Assembly: GCA_025924495.1 (NCBI GenBank)
Contig: JAICIG010000020.1
Span: 1-34,458, forward strand
Reading direction: 5' to 3'
Length of the DNA: 34,458 nucleotides
From: Pirellulales bacterium
Lineage (GTDB): Bacteria; Planctomycetota; Planctomycetia; Pirellulales; JAICIG01
The translations under genes were made by a program, and so were the position numbers. Of the stretch, positions 26,101 through 33,921 are shown in pieces (position 1 is the stretch's first letter; each line of letters begins with the position of its first letter). The notes under the pieces are model-generated. The model had not been told where the DNA came from, made no database searches, and saw nothing but the letters and a program-made list of their open reading frames with translations.

Positions 26101-26343
26101 CTGATGACCTCATTCGCCTTCATTGCCGGTCTAATTCCGCTGCTCCGCGCGTCGGGGCCCGGGGCGATCGGCAACCGCACGATCGGCACCACCGCAGTAG
26201 GCGGAATGCTCCTCGGCACCGTAATTGGCGTGTTGATTATTCCAGGGCTTTACTACTTATTCGCTCGAATGGCCGGCGACGGCAAGCTCCTTCCCGACGA
26301 GACAGACGAGCCTCTCAGCGAAATAGTCGAACATCACGGTTGA
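23179..26343 (+). CDS. RND multidrug-type efflux permease (HAE1 family)
   Basis: A 1054-residue inner-membrane proton/drug antiporter of the AcrB/MexB class. TM1 is FLQRPALAIVISIIILFLGGLSI; the first porter domain starts at LPISQFPNVAPPSVVVTVAYPGA. The proton-relay Asp pair lies in GVVVDDAIVVVEAV (about residues 408-409) and the relay Lys in LVGLLGKNAILIVEF (about 940), which fits HAE1 pumps rather than metal (HME) pumps, whose motif differs. TM2-6 include LVVFLFLGDWRSTLIPTLAVPVSL; TM8-12 include VAFVYLVLVGQYESFILPLSV. The length is typical and no frameshift is seen. The substrate cannot be read from sequence. It follows the adaptor by 52 nt; the outer-membrane factor starts 719 nt downstream. 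Confidence 0.96.
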   Translation: MFSKFLQRPALAIVISIIILFLGGLSIKTLPISQFPNVAPPSVVVTVAYPGASANVLVDSVLIILEQAINGVPDMRYMVSAATSAGEATIMIIFEPGTDPNVAVLNVQNRIQTVKNRLPPLVEREGIIVMQAMTSMLMYVNIYSTDPSHDQNFIYNYAFVDLLPEIKRVRGIGSATILGSRQYAMRVWLDIDRMRAYNLSSDDVMKAIGEQSMIGSPGRFGQATGKRSQTVEYVLTWVGRYNKPEQYENIIIKANSNGEVLRLKDVAQVELGPSYYNIYSDIDGHPSAAIVLKQLPGTNAAVVIEEVKEKLKEIQETRFPPGMKFEVSYDVSSFLEASIEQVLHTLFEAFVLVSLVVFLFLGDWRSTLIPTLAVPVSLIGTFFFLQLLGLSINLITLFALVLAIGVVVDDAIVVVEAVHAKMHEKHLSPYRATKEVINEISGAIIAITLVMTAVFVPVTFMTGPVGTFYRQFGITMATSIVLSGVVALTLTPVLCAMILKPHTGKKKRGPLAFLLHLFDRGVEKTTGGYAAFLRPIVTQRLVTFLIIAGFGAGIYSVNTHLPAGFIPLEDQGMIYGIIQTPPGSTIEYTNAKSHELQEIAKKIDGVNSVSSLAGYEVLTEGRGSNAGTCLINLKNWSERKLTSKQIIEQLEHDCSTISNVKLEFFEPPAVPGFGAAGGFSVRVLDKTNTMNYQALGEVTDKFLEALAKRKEVKGLFTFFASNYPQYEIVINNDVAMQKGVSIAKAMDNLSIVVGSTWEQGFVRFGQFYKVFVQAKPEFRRYPEDLANLFVKNDQGEMVPYSAFTQLKKLQGLNEINRYNLYPSAAIQGAPAPGYSSGEAITAIQEVAAETLPPGYDLGWEALSYDEARKGNLAIFIFLIVVAFVYLVLVGQYESFILPLSVILSLPVGIFGSFLFLRAMGLANDVYAQIGMVMLVGLLGKNAILIVEFAVQRRHEGASFKDAAIEGGKLRFRPILMTSFAFIAGLIPLLRASGPGAIGNRTIGTTAVGGMLLGTVIGVLIIPGLYYLFARMAGDGKLLPDETDEPLSEIVEHHG

Positions 26344-27062
26344 GAGACACGTAATTGGAGCGCAGATCAACACCGTTCGGTCTGGTCGTGTAGCGCCCCG
26401 GCGGATCCGAGCGGCGGAACAATTCATCATCCAGCAAAAACAGTGATCACCCGCGACGTTCTTGTGCCGCATTCAGATCGTGCGTCGCAAGTTCGCGGTC
26501 CTCATTGCCCCAGCAAACGAAGACGTCGTAGCAAACGTCTCAAGCTGCGGGCTGACAGCATTCGCAATACACTTCAAGAGCCGCGCCTCCCGATTCCCGC
26601 CAGGGCACGCGCTGGCTGGCAACTTTCTGATCAATTTCCGCCGCCATGGCGAATGGAGAACTTGCGCGCTGACCGCAATCGGTCGACGCCCGTTAAAGGC
26701 GACCGCGCCAAGCCGCTTTGCTTAGCTTGTCAATCTTCACTTCCCGCGGCCCCAACTTGAACTTGATTGCGGCGTTTAGCGCACCTTCTCGCCGTGCGGG
26801 AGTTAACTTGTAATGGCTATTTGCAATTTGCCGCCTCGGGCATCCCCCGGTTGACGATAATACCCCTAATTACGCAAAGTTGGCGTAAGCAACACGTTCG
26901 CTTGCCCCAGGCGGAAACTTTGACTCCATACGACGGAATCGGTCCGGTTTGGACCCAAGTGGTTGAGGACTATCCGGCACTTGCAATCTAAAACCGCGCG
27001 GTCTCTGCCCGCGCAGCGAATGCAGATTGCCGGCGAGCGGAAGCTCATCAAGGATGACACGG
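26344..27062. other. Long gap between the RND pump and outer-membrane factor genes
   Basis: 719 nt without a supported gene; open frames here are short and of shadow composition. An inverted repeat TTACGC-n7-GCGTAA lies at 26870-26888 and could be a protein-binding site for the downstream gene, but no convincing promoter hexamer pair accompanies it. The gap is unusual, since the three components of such systems are normally adjacent. Confidence 0.5.
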
Positions 27063-28658
27063 ATGAACGCCTTAGTGAGTTCGTCGAAGGTGAAGTACGC
27101 GCAGCGCGCGATCACAAGGGCGATCGTTTGCGGCCTGCTGCTGACTCTGCCGGGCTGTGGAATCCCCGGGCTTCGTCCGCCGACGCCGGGACCGAATGTG
27201 CCGCAAAACTTCTTCCTTCCGCAAGACTTTAACGGACCGACCGGCGCGGAAAACTCTTCTCAGATCGGGGTGCGAGAGTTTTTCAATGATCCGGCGATCA
27301 TGAGCCTGGTCGGCCAGGCGCTCGTCAACAACCAGGAACTCAAAATCCTGGCGGAAGACATTCAGATTGCCAACAATGAGGTTCTCAGGCGACGGGGAAC
27401 CTATTTTCCGCTCCTCAGTTTCGGCACGGGCGCTTCGCTGAACAAATACAGCTACAACACACTCATCGGCGCCGACAACCTGCAGAACACTCCTTTGAAC
27501 GCCCCGAGCTTTCCCACGCCTTTGCCGGACTTCCTTGGACCCACCGCAAACCTGACCTGGCAGATCGACATCTGGAGACAGCTGAGGAACGCCCGCGACG
27601 CGCAAACGCTGCGGTGGCTCGGCACGACCGATGGGCGGAACTATGTCGTCACCCGCGTGGTCGCCGAGATTGCCGATAATTATTACATGCTCATGGCGCT
27701 CGATCAGCGGCTTGCCAATTTGAACAACATTATCGCCCTTCAGGAGCATAGCCTCTCAATCGCCCAGGCCAGGAAGGCGGCGGCCCGCGGCACCGAGCTG
27801 CCGGTCAAGCGTTTCGAAGCCGAAGTTCGCAAGAACGAAAGTCAAAGGCTGATTATCAGGCAGCAGACCATCGAGGTTGAGAACCGGATTAACTTCCTCG
27901 CAGGTCGCTATCCACAACGCGTGGAACGCAATTCTGCGGGGTTCATCGACCTGACGCTTCGCACCTTGAACGTCGGCGTGCCGCCGCAATTGCTGCTGAA
28001 CCGCCCCGACATTCGCCAGGCCGAGCGAGAACTGTCGGCTGCCGGGATCGACGTGAGGGTCGCCCGGGCCAACTTCTTTCCTAAGTTGTTCATCAGCGGC
28101 GGCGTGGGCTACGAAGCCTTCAACACCAAGTACATGTTTCTGACTCCGGAATCGTTGATTTATAACGTCGCGGGCAATCTCGTCGCGCCGTTGGTTAACA
28201 GGGCCGCGATCAAGGCCGACTACCTCAATGCCAATGCCAGGCAGTTACAGGCTCTCTACGATTATCAGCGCGTGACCCTCAATGCCTTCACCGAGGTGGT
28301 CAACCGCGTGTACGCAGTACAGAACTACACGAGCAGCATCACGTTCAAGAAGCAGCAGGTGGCGGCGCTCGAGACCTCGGTCGATGTCGCGAGCAATCTG
28401 TTTCTGAATGCGCGCGTCGAATACATCGACGTGCTGTTCGCGCAGCGCGATCTGTTTGACGCGCGAAGGGACCTGATTGATACGAAGCAGGAGCAACTTT
28501 CTGCGATTGTTAATGCGTACCAGGCCCTCGGCGGCGGCTGGCGGATCGGTCCTCCAGAACTGGTGACGCCGCCCGTGCTCAGAGCGGCGCCGCCGCGTAA
28601 CGTCGAAGCGGTACCGGCGCCGCCCGGCAACGACGAGCCCCTGCCGCCGCCCAAATAG
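27063..28658 (+). CDS. RND efflux outer-membrane factor lipoprotein (TolC/NodT-like)
   Basis: A 531-residue outer-membrane channel component for the adaptor and pump upstream. The signal peptide ends in a lipobox LPGC with Cys32 as the lipidated residue, as in OprM/NodT-type factors. Two repeated helical-barrel halves are visible: FFNDPAIMSLVGQALVNNQELKILAEDIQIANNEVLRRRG in the first, then VPPQLLLNRPDIRQAERELSAAGIDVRVARANFFPKL in the second, the most diagnostic block of this family. The C-terminus is a proline-rich tail. The ATG at 27063 has AAGG about nine bases upstream; an ATG at 27054 is also possible. It lies 719 nt from the pump gene, so it may have its own promoter. It converges on the MFS gene across a REP-like region. 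Confidence 0.94.
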   Translation: MNALVSSSKVKYAQRAITRAIVCGLLLTLPGCGIPGLRPPTPGPNVPQNFFLPQDFNGPTGAENSSQIGVREFFNDPAIMSLVGQALVNNQELKILAEDIQIANNEVLRRRGTYFPLLSFGTGASLNKYSYNTLIGADNLQNTPLNAPSFPTPLPDFLGPTANLTWQIDIWRQLRNARDAQTLRWLGTTDGRNYVVTRVVAEIADNYYMLMALDQRLANLNNIIALQEHSLSIAQARKAAARGTELPVKRFEAEVRKNESQRLIIRQQTIEVENRINFLAGRYPQRVERNSAGFIDLTLRTLNVGVPPQLLLNRPDIRQAERELSAAGIDVRVARANFFPKLFISGGVGYEAFNTKYMFLTPESLIYNVAGNLVAPLVNRAAIKADYLNANARQLQALYDYQRVTLNAFTEVVNRVYAVQNYTSSITFKKQQVAALETSVDVASNLFLNARVEYIDVLFAQRDLFDARRDLIDTKQEQLSAIVNAYQALGGGWRIGPPELVTPPVLRAAPPRNVEAVPAPPGNDEPLPPPK

Positions 28659-28717
28659 GATTAGGCAGATCTGCCACCGTGCTCGTGGATGAGACCGGGC
28701 GCCGATCCTCTTACAGT

Positions 28718-28895
28718 CGTAGGGTGGGCACTGCCCACCGGAACTGATCTCAGGCGCTGCCGCATGGCGAATTGTGAACCACCAATCCTGTTTGCAAGCC
28801 GCGGTTGCGGCGTCGTTGGCGCGGCCCGACTGCCGTTCAAACGCAAGCGGAATTGGGGCGCTACAGCAGTTCTGGTGGGCATTGCCCACCCTACG
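28718..28895. repeat. Pair of REP-like palindromes in inverted orientation (MITE/BIME-like)
   Basis: Two 22-nt elements, 28718-28739 and 28874-28895, are inverted copies of each other (21 of 22 identical). Each is also internally palindromic around GGTGGGCA/TGCCCACC with a CGTAG-type flank. They frame 134 nt between the convergent outer-membrane-factor and MFS genes. Elements with this GTAGGGTGGGC core are familiar as dispersed palindromes in many genomes (from memory); the pair may work as a bidirectional terminator or be a non-autonomous mobile unit. Confidence 0.75.
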
Positions 28896-28896
28896 A

Positions 28897-28957
28897 ACTC
28901 ACTCCTCGCTCTTTGTTCCATCCAGCCGTCCGTACCGCGCGAGTTGCGGCCAGGCGG
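28897..28957 (-). repeat. Direct repeat B, 3' end of the MFS gene
   Basis: Counterpart of the orphan copy at 21043-21104, in the same orientation. It covers the last ~18 codons of the MFS gene, its stop codon and the first two bases after it. Confidence 0.85.
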
Positions 28958-30185
28958 AGGCGACGAGGGCGACGACGATGAGCGTGCCGATGCCGCCGGA
29001 GACGACGGAGAAGACGGGACCGAACCAGGAAGCGACCAGGCCCGACTCGAAGCGGCCGAGCTCGTTGGAGGCGCCGATGAACATGCCGTTGACGGCCGAG
29101 ACGCGACCTCGCATCGCGTCAGGCGTGAGCAATTGCACGAGCGTGTGACGAATGACGACGCTGACGATGTCGAAGGCGCCGGTCAGAAAGAGCATCGCTA
29201 GCGACAGCGGGAAATTGTGGGAAACGCCAAACACGATCGTCGCCGCGCCAAAGCCGGCGACCATCCACATCAAGGTCGGGCCGGCCCGCTTGATCGGCGG
29301 ACGGTGGGCAAGGATAAATGACATGATCAGCGCGCCGATCGCCGGCGCGGCCTGCATCCAGCCGAGTCCCGTGGGACCGACCATTAGAATGTCCTTGGCG
29401 TATGCCGGCTCCAACGCCACCGCACCGCCGAGCAGCACGGCGAACATGTCGAGCGTCATGGCCCCCAGGATGACTTTGTTATTCCAGACGAATTCGGCGC
29501 CGACCAGGAAGGTGCGCCAGCGCACGGCCTCGCGCGACGGTGCATGCCGCGGGCTGTTGATGAGCCCCAACATCACGAAAAAGCTGAGCGCCATTGCCGC
29601 ATCGAGCACGTAGACTGCACCCGCTCGCTTGAGCCAGGCGATCAAAAAACCGCCGCCGGCCGGCCCCAGCACCGAGGCCAGTTGGAACGCGCCCATGTTC
29701 CACGTGACCGCCGTCGTGAAGTGCTCGCGGGGAACGATCTGCGGCAGGAACGAACTCTTGGCCGGCTGCAAAAAGGCTCGGGCCACGCCGCTGGCCAGCA
29801 GGCAGACGTACATCCAGAACACGGCGCCTTGCTGCGACGAAATCCAGGCCAGCCCCAACGAGCAGCAGGCCAACGAAATAATGCTGGCCATGATCACGTA
29901 CTTGCGGTTCTGAACGTCGGCGTCGTGGCCGGCGGGCAGGGTCAGGGCCGCAACCGGCAAAAACTGAACGAGTCCAACCAAGCCCAGATCGAGCGGCTCA
30001 TGCGTGCGTTCATAGATTTCCCAGCCGACCGCCACCGTCTGCATCTGCATGCCGAAGATGGCTAAGGCGTTGCCACACAGGTAAAGCCGGAAGTTCGGCA
30101 GCCTTAGCGCCGCATACGGATCGTGAGCCGGCGCGATGGCGCTGGCAATCTCAGTCTCTGGTTCCGCGGCTTCCTCGAGCGACAT
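28899..30185 (-). CDS. MFS transporter (MFS_3/EntS-like)
   Basis: A 428-residue inner-membrane major facilitator with twelve predicted helices and a ~28-residue acidic cytoplasmic N-terminus. The opening NFRLYLCGNALAIFGMQMQTVAVGWEIYERT is characteristic of the MFS_3 group, which includes the enterobactin exporter EntS and predicted macrolide exporters. Motif A between TM2 and TM3 is altered: GHDADVQNRKYV in place of the usual G-x-x-A-D-R-x-x-R-R. Family-typical segments are ARAFLQPAKSSFLPQIVPREHF, AFQLASVLGPAGGGFLI and TPDAMRGRVSAVNGMFIGASNELG. The substrate is unknown; efflux of small molecules is likely for the group. Its 3' end is duplicated upstream of the ribonuclease gene. Confidence 0.92.
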   Translation of the reverse strand: MSLEEAAEPETEIASAIAPAHDPYAALRLPNFRLYLCGNALAIFGMQMQTVAVGWEIYERTHEPLDLGLVGLVQFLPVAALTLPAGHDADVQNRKYVIMASIISLACCSLGLAWISSQQGAVFWMYVCLLASGVARAFLQPAKSSFLPQIVPREHFTTAVTWNMGAFQLASVLGPAGGGFLIAWLKRAGAVYVLDAAMALSFFVMLGLINSPRHAPSREAVRWRTFLVGAEFVWNNKVILGAMTLDMFAVLLGGAVALEPAYAKDILMVGPTGLGWMQAAPAIGALIMSFILAHRPPIKRAGPTLMWMVAGFGAATIVFGVSHNFPLSLAMLFLTGAFDIVSVVIRHTLVQLLTPDAMRGRVSAVNGMFIGASNELGRFESGLVASWFGPVFSVVSGGIGTLIVVALVASAWPQLARYGRLDGTKSEE

Positions 30186-30325
30186 GCGAACATCTTAGCA
30201 GTTCGGCGTTGGCTCGCCGAGTCGCCACGCCGCGGAATAGACCATCGCATCCGGCGGGAGCGAAAGGCGACATTAGGGCGCTCGTCGTGTAAGCGCCAAC
30301 GCCTGGCTTCGTCCCTGCGTGCGAA

Positions 30326-30344
30326 AGCAAGCGGGACGCTTGCT
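30326..30344. repeat. Short palindromic intergenic element
   Basis: AGCAAGCG-GGA-CGCTTGCT, a perfect 8-bp stem with a 3-nt loop, in the gap between the HAMP-like gene and the MFS gene. It resembles a dispersed palindrome type I have seen in planctomycete intergenic DNA, distinct from the GTAGGGTGGGC element at 28718-28895. Confidence 0.55.
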
Positions 30345-30406
30345 CTACGAATGGGGCTATGCCGCGTGAGAGACGTCGCGCTGGCGTGTGCCCGAGATCG
30401 AAGCGG

Positions 30407-30880
30407 TTAGCGCTCTGCGACCTCGGCCAGTTCCTTCTCGGCTAGAGAGCTCGATACGGCGGCCTGGCGAGCTTCGGCTTCGTGCAATTTGTCGAGAATG
30501 GCATTGAATTCGTCGGCAAAGTCGCGCCAGAAATCTCCCTCACGAAAACGAAGCGGCGAGATTCTTTCGCCTTGAGCGGCGCCACGCATGGCGCGGCGCA
30601 GGCGTACCAGCGGGCCTACCACCCGATTCGTCAACCGCACCATGTCAAAGGCCATGGCGGGCAATAGCCCGAGGAACAGGACGAAGGCGGGGATGAAACG
30701 GAACCAACGGTTGTTGGTAAAGGGGAGAAACGATTCACTCGGCTGAGGCAAGAACGAAGTGGTCGCCAAGGTCATGCCCAGGCACACGACACAGGCCAGC
30801 CAGTAAAAGACAGCCCGCAGAAGAAACGCCCCTTGCACCGTCGGGTCGACGAATAACCGGTTGCGTTTCGCCCGAGACAT
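30407..30880 (-). CDS. Two-helix membrane protein with HAMP-like segment
   Basis: A 157-residue protein. Two membrane helices (residues about 17-42 and 60-80) flank a short periplasmic loop, followed by a HAMP-like linker (MVRLTNRVVGPLVRLRRAMRGAAQGERISPLRFREGDFWRDFADEFNAIL) and a C-terminal helix (KLHEAEARQAAVSSSLAEKEL). This matches the sensor portion of a signal-transducing receptor without any output domain. I associate this stand-alone form with planctomycetes, but no function is assigned. It lies 147 nt downstream of the aminotransferase gene on the same strand, so co-transcription is possible but not shown. Confidence 0.75.
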   Translation of the reverse strand: MSRAKRNRLFVDPTVQGAFLLRAVFYWLACVVCLGMTLATTSFLPQPSESFLPFTNNRWFRFIPAFVLFLGLLPAMAFDMVRLTNRVVGPLVRLRRAMRGAAQGERISPLRFREGDFWRDFADEFNAILDKLHEAEARQAAVSSSLAEKELAEVAER

Positions 30881-31027
30881 TAGCGAGCCTGCGAGGCTTG
30901 GAGCGAGAGATTGCCCAACACAACCTTAGCCCGAGCGGCGATCCGAAGGCTGGCGCCGAGGAGATTTTTTACAATTTCAAGTATCTCTGGGATGGTACAG
31001 TCTGAACCGGCCGCGTGCCTTCGCCTG

Positions 31028-32290
31028 TTACACGACGTAAGGCCGTTGCAACCGGAACTGCGGCTTCGCGGCCAGAAAGGCGCCGACCCGCTCTGTCCGG
31101 GCAAAGGCCATCGGCAGGAACGCAATCGCCTCCTGCAGTCGTTGGTCGGGCTCGGCGCAACTGAACCGCAAAAACCCTCCGCCGGCGTCGCCGAACGATT
31201 CGCCTCCGAGGCAAGCGACGCCGATCCGGTCGTCGGCAGCTTCCAGCAGATACATCGCCAGCCCGTGCGAGGTGATGCCCAGCCGATTGCAGATCGCCGC
31301 CACGTTAGGGAACAAGTAAAACGTGGCGCTCGGATCGAGACAGCGAATGCCTTCGATGCGATTCAATCCTGCCGCCATCAATTCCACCTTGCGGTGAAAA
31401 AGCTGCATTGTTTTGTCGCGTTCCTCTTGATCGTGCTCCAGCGCCGCTGCGGCTGCCAATTGAGCCAGCGGCGCCACGCACGAGAGCGAGGTATTGAGCA
31501 GCGTTCCGAACAACTCGGTCGTCGCCTGGCTGCTCACGGCAAAGCCCACGCGCCAGCCGCTCATGCTATACGACTTGCTGAAGGTATAGGCCGCCACGGC
31601 CTGCTCGAACATGCCGGGCTGAGACAAGATGGAATGATGCTTGCCTCGCCATACCATCTGGTCGTACGGCTCGTCGCTGAACACAACCACGTCGCGGCCG
31701 CGGACTAAATCGGCGATTCGCGCCAAATCTTGTTCCTGCGCCACGCCGCCCGTCGGATTGTGAGGGCTGTTGATGAAGATCGCTTTCGGCCGCGGGTCCT
31801 GGGCCAGAAAACGTTCGACGTCCGCCGGATCGGGACGGAAATCGTTCGCCTGTTTCAAATCGGCCAGCCAAGCACGCGCCCCGCGCCGCGCGATGTTCGG
31901 CAGATAGGTAGGAAAGTACGGGCTGAATACCAGCACGCCGTCGCCGGGATTGAGAAACGCCTCGCAGAACAGCAACTCGAAGACCTTGGCGCCCGGGCCG
32001 ACCACAACGTTTGACGCCGTCGCCGCGATGCCGTGCTCGCGCTCGACATAAGCGGCCGCCGCCTCGCGCAGTTCGGGGATGCCAATCGAAGGGCAATAGT
32101 GCGACAGGTCATTGCGGATTGCGGTTATGCCCGCCTGTTTGGCGGCAGCCGTCGAAGGAAAAGGGCTGTCGCCGATTTCCAGCTCGATAATCTGCTTGCC
32201 TTGCGCTTTTAGGCATTTGGCCACGGCCAGCACATTGAACGCCGTCTCGACGCGGACCTGTCGGGCAAACTCGCTATAGGTGATCGGCAT
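31028..32290 (-). CDS. Class I/II PLP-dependent aminotransferase
   Basis: A 420-residue aminotransferase of fold type I, subgroup I (aspartate aminotransferase-like). The PLP Schiff-base lysine is K239 in TFSKSYSMSGWRVGF. N177 in SPHNPTGG, D206 in FSDEPYDQMVW, Y209 and R247 complete the cofactor pocket, and the N-terminal IIELEIGDSPFPST is the usual substrate-loop start. The carboxylate-binding Arg is likely in GGFLRFSCAEPDQRL. The amino-acid substrate cannot be decided. The ATG at 32290 has GGAAAGAAGAAG directly upstream. It lies 67 nt downstream of the unrecognised 32358 gene on the same strand, possibly one operon. The C-terminal ~20 residues (KPQFRLQRPYVV) extend beyond the family core. 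Confidence 0.93.
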   Translation of the reverse strand: MPITYSEFARQVRVETAFNVLAVAKCLKAQGKQIIELEIGDSPFPSTAAAKQAGITAIRNDLSHYCPSIGIPELREAAAAYVEREHGIAATASNVVVGPGAKVFELLFCEAFLNPGDGVLVFSPYFPTYLPNIARRGARAWLADLKQANDFRPDPADVERFLAQDPRPKAIFINSPHNPTGGVAQEQDLARIADLVRGRDVVVFSDEPYDQMVWRGKHHSILSQPGMFEQAVAAYTFSKSYSMSGWRVGFAVSSQATTELFGTLLNTSLSCVAPLAQLAAAAALEHDQEERDKTMQLFHRKVELMAAGLNRIEGIRCLDPSATFYLFPNVAAICNRLGITSHGLAMYLLEAADDRIGVACLGGESFGDAGGGFLRFSCAEPDQRLQEAIAFLPMAFARTERVGAFLAAKPQFRLQRPYVV

Positions 32291-32357
32291 CTTCTTCTTT
32301 CCGGGCAGCAGCGATCGTCGGCCGCCAACGACGGTGCAGGGGACTGCCCAGAGAGAG

Positions 32358-33101
32358 TTACTTCATGGCGATCGCACGCGCCAACGGACGGAGCACGTTG
32401 TCGATCACGTAGTTATCGACCATGTCGTGGCAGATTCGCGTCAGATTTTCCAGTGCCGAGACATAGGTCGTGTCGGGCCCCAGGCTGCCGTACTGCCGTG
32501 CAGTCAAATACACGCTGAGTTGCTCCTCGGGAAAATCGCCGGTGCGAACCTGGTAGGCGTTCGTTCGCGTTTCGACGCTCAGCCGGCATTGGGTCCGGCA
32601 ATCTTCGTCGAGCGCCAACGTTAGCGATGGTTCATAGTTGATGACGCTGGCCCCGGGCAGATCGAGCATCCGTTCCAGGGCGGGGCTGACCCCGAGGGCT
32701 TCGGCGACCAATTGGTTATGGTTACCGCGATAGGTGAAATCGAACCCGAACAGCAAATCCAGCGCCTCGCAGTCCAACGGACTGACTGACAGCATATAAG
32801 GGGCCAGATCCAGCGCCAGCCGGTGCTGCTCGAGTGCCTCGTCGATGGACTCCGGATTGACGTGTCCCGAACAAACCCGGCGGTTCTCGATGGTCGCCCA
32901 ACGGTACTGCCCGCGATCCTTATCTTCTTCCAGGACGAAATCGCCTTTGTCGCGGCAATAAAAGTTCCGCATGGTCGGATACTTTTTCTGGATCCGCTCA
33001 AAGTAATGCAGCACGGTCTCTCGATTGTTCGGCAGCTCCATCTCCGTACTGAGGTTCATGTTGACGTAGAAATCGTCACACAATGAATTGTAGCCATTCA
33101 T
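32358..33101 (-). CDS. Unrecognised conserved-looking protein
   Basis: A 247-residue soluble protein with no signal peptide or membrane helix. I do not recognise a named family. Balanced composition and coherent blocks (NRETVLHYFERIQKKYPTMRNFYCRDKGDFVLEE, RWATIENRRVCSGHVNPESIDEA, SPLDCEALDLLFGFDFTYRGNHNQLVAEAL, ENLTRICHDMVDNYVIDNVLRPLARAIAMK) show a genuine gene. The start MNGYNSLCDDFYVNMNLSTEMELPNNRETV at 33101 is preceded by AAGGGA about eleven bases upstream; the frame extends to 33173 without a ribosome-binding site. The first gene of a possible unit with the aminotransferase. The function is unknown. Confidence 0.85.
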   Translation of the reverse strand: MNGYNSLCDDFYVNMNLSTEMELPNNRETVLHYFERIQKKYPTMRNFYCRDKGDFVLEEDKDRGQYRWATIENRRVCSGHVNPESIDEALEQHRLALDLAPYMLSVSPLDCEALDLLFGFDFTYRGNHNQLVAEALGVSPALERMLDLPGASVINYEPSLTLALDEDCRTQCRLSVETRTNAYQVRTGDFPEEQLSVYLTARQYGSLGPDTTYVSALENLTRICHDMVDNYVIDNVLRPLARAIAMK

Positions 33102-33333
33102 CACTTCGGTAGTCCCTTCTGGGCCATCGTGTGCCGCATGCGAGAGCTGGCAGCCTGCCAACCCTAACCGCAACTACTGCTCCGCGCACCCGCTTTGTGA
33201 CGCGTAGGTTGCAGTATAGAATGGCGCGGCAGATACTGTCAAAAGCCTGAGAAACTCTAAAGCCAGTCGCCACTTGCGGTTGGAAACACGAGTTTTCACA
33301 TCGATTCATCTGGGTTAATCGAGGGCCTCGGCC

Positions 33334-33921
33334 ATGCGCACGAACGCGGAAGTCCTGAGCGTTTTTCCTTCTGCGCTGGGATGGTTCGCCGTACAAGCGG
33401 CCGGATCGGCGCTCAAACAGCTTAGTTTTGCACACGAATCGCCCGATGCCGCGTTAAGGAGCCTCGACGCCAAAGTGGCCGCCTCGGCGACGGTCGGCGA
33501 TTGGAATCCGAAGCTCATCCAGCGTTTACAAGCCTTTGCCGAAGGCGCCCGAGATAGCCTGTTGGACCTAGAGCTCAATCTGGGACCACAAACTGAGTTT
33601 CAGCGGGCCGTCGTCGAAAAGTGCCGGAAGATCGGGTATGGCAAGGTGATGACGTACGGCGAGCTGGCCATGGCGGCGGGCTATCCACGGGCAGCCCGGG
33701 CGGTCGGAAGCGTCATGCGGACCAATCGGATTCCGCTGGTTGTGCCGTGCCATCGCGTCATCGCATCGGGGGGCGGGACGGGGGGCTATTCCGCAGGCGA
33801 AGGAATCCGCATGAAGCTCCGCCTGCTCGAACTCGAGGGTTCTCGAGAACGGGTGCGTATTGCAGACGGATCAAGCCCGACAAGCAAACGCCGCCGTACT
33901 CAAAAGACCGTCGCTCTCTAA
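33334..33921 (+). CDS. ogt: Methylated-DNA--protein-cysteine methyltransferase (O6-alkylguanine repair)
   Basis: Suicide repair protein that transfers alkyl groups from O6-alkylguanine to its own cysteine. Of 195 residues, the N-terminal ribonuclease-H-like domain (about 1-85) is weakly conserved. The C-terminal domain carries TEFQRAVVEKCRKIGYGKVMTYGELA, the Arg-finger region AARAVGSVMRTN, and the active site PCHRVI with nucleophile Cys139 and its His. GGTGGYSAGEGIRMKLRLLELEG is the usual end of the fold. A basic tail of about 25 residues (SPTSKRRRTQKTVAL) extends beyond it. There is no Ada-type zinc domain, so it is the stand-alone Ogt form. The ATG at 33334 has GAGGG upstream. Divergent from the 32358 gene, with a 230-nt region between. 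Confidence 0.94.
   Translation: MRTNAEVLSVFPSALGWFAVQAAGSALKQLSFAHESPDAALRSLDAKVAASATVGDWNPKLIQRLQAFAEGARDSLLDLELNLGPQTEFQRAVVEKCRKIGYGKVMTYGELAMAAGYPRAARAVGSVMRTNRIPLVVPCHRVIASGGGTGGYSAGEGIRMKLRLLELEGSRERVRIADGSSPTSKRRRTQKTVAL

Noticed and set aside
28661..28921. Open frame containing VGWAMPT and VGSAHPT
   Set aside because: These strings are the spurious translation of the two REP-like palindromes, not a protein.
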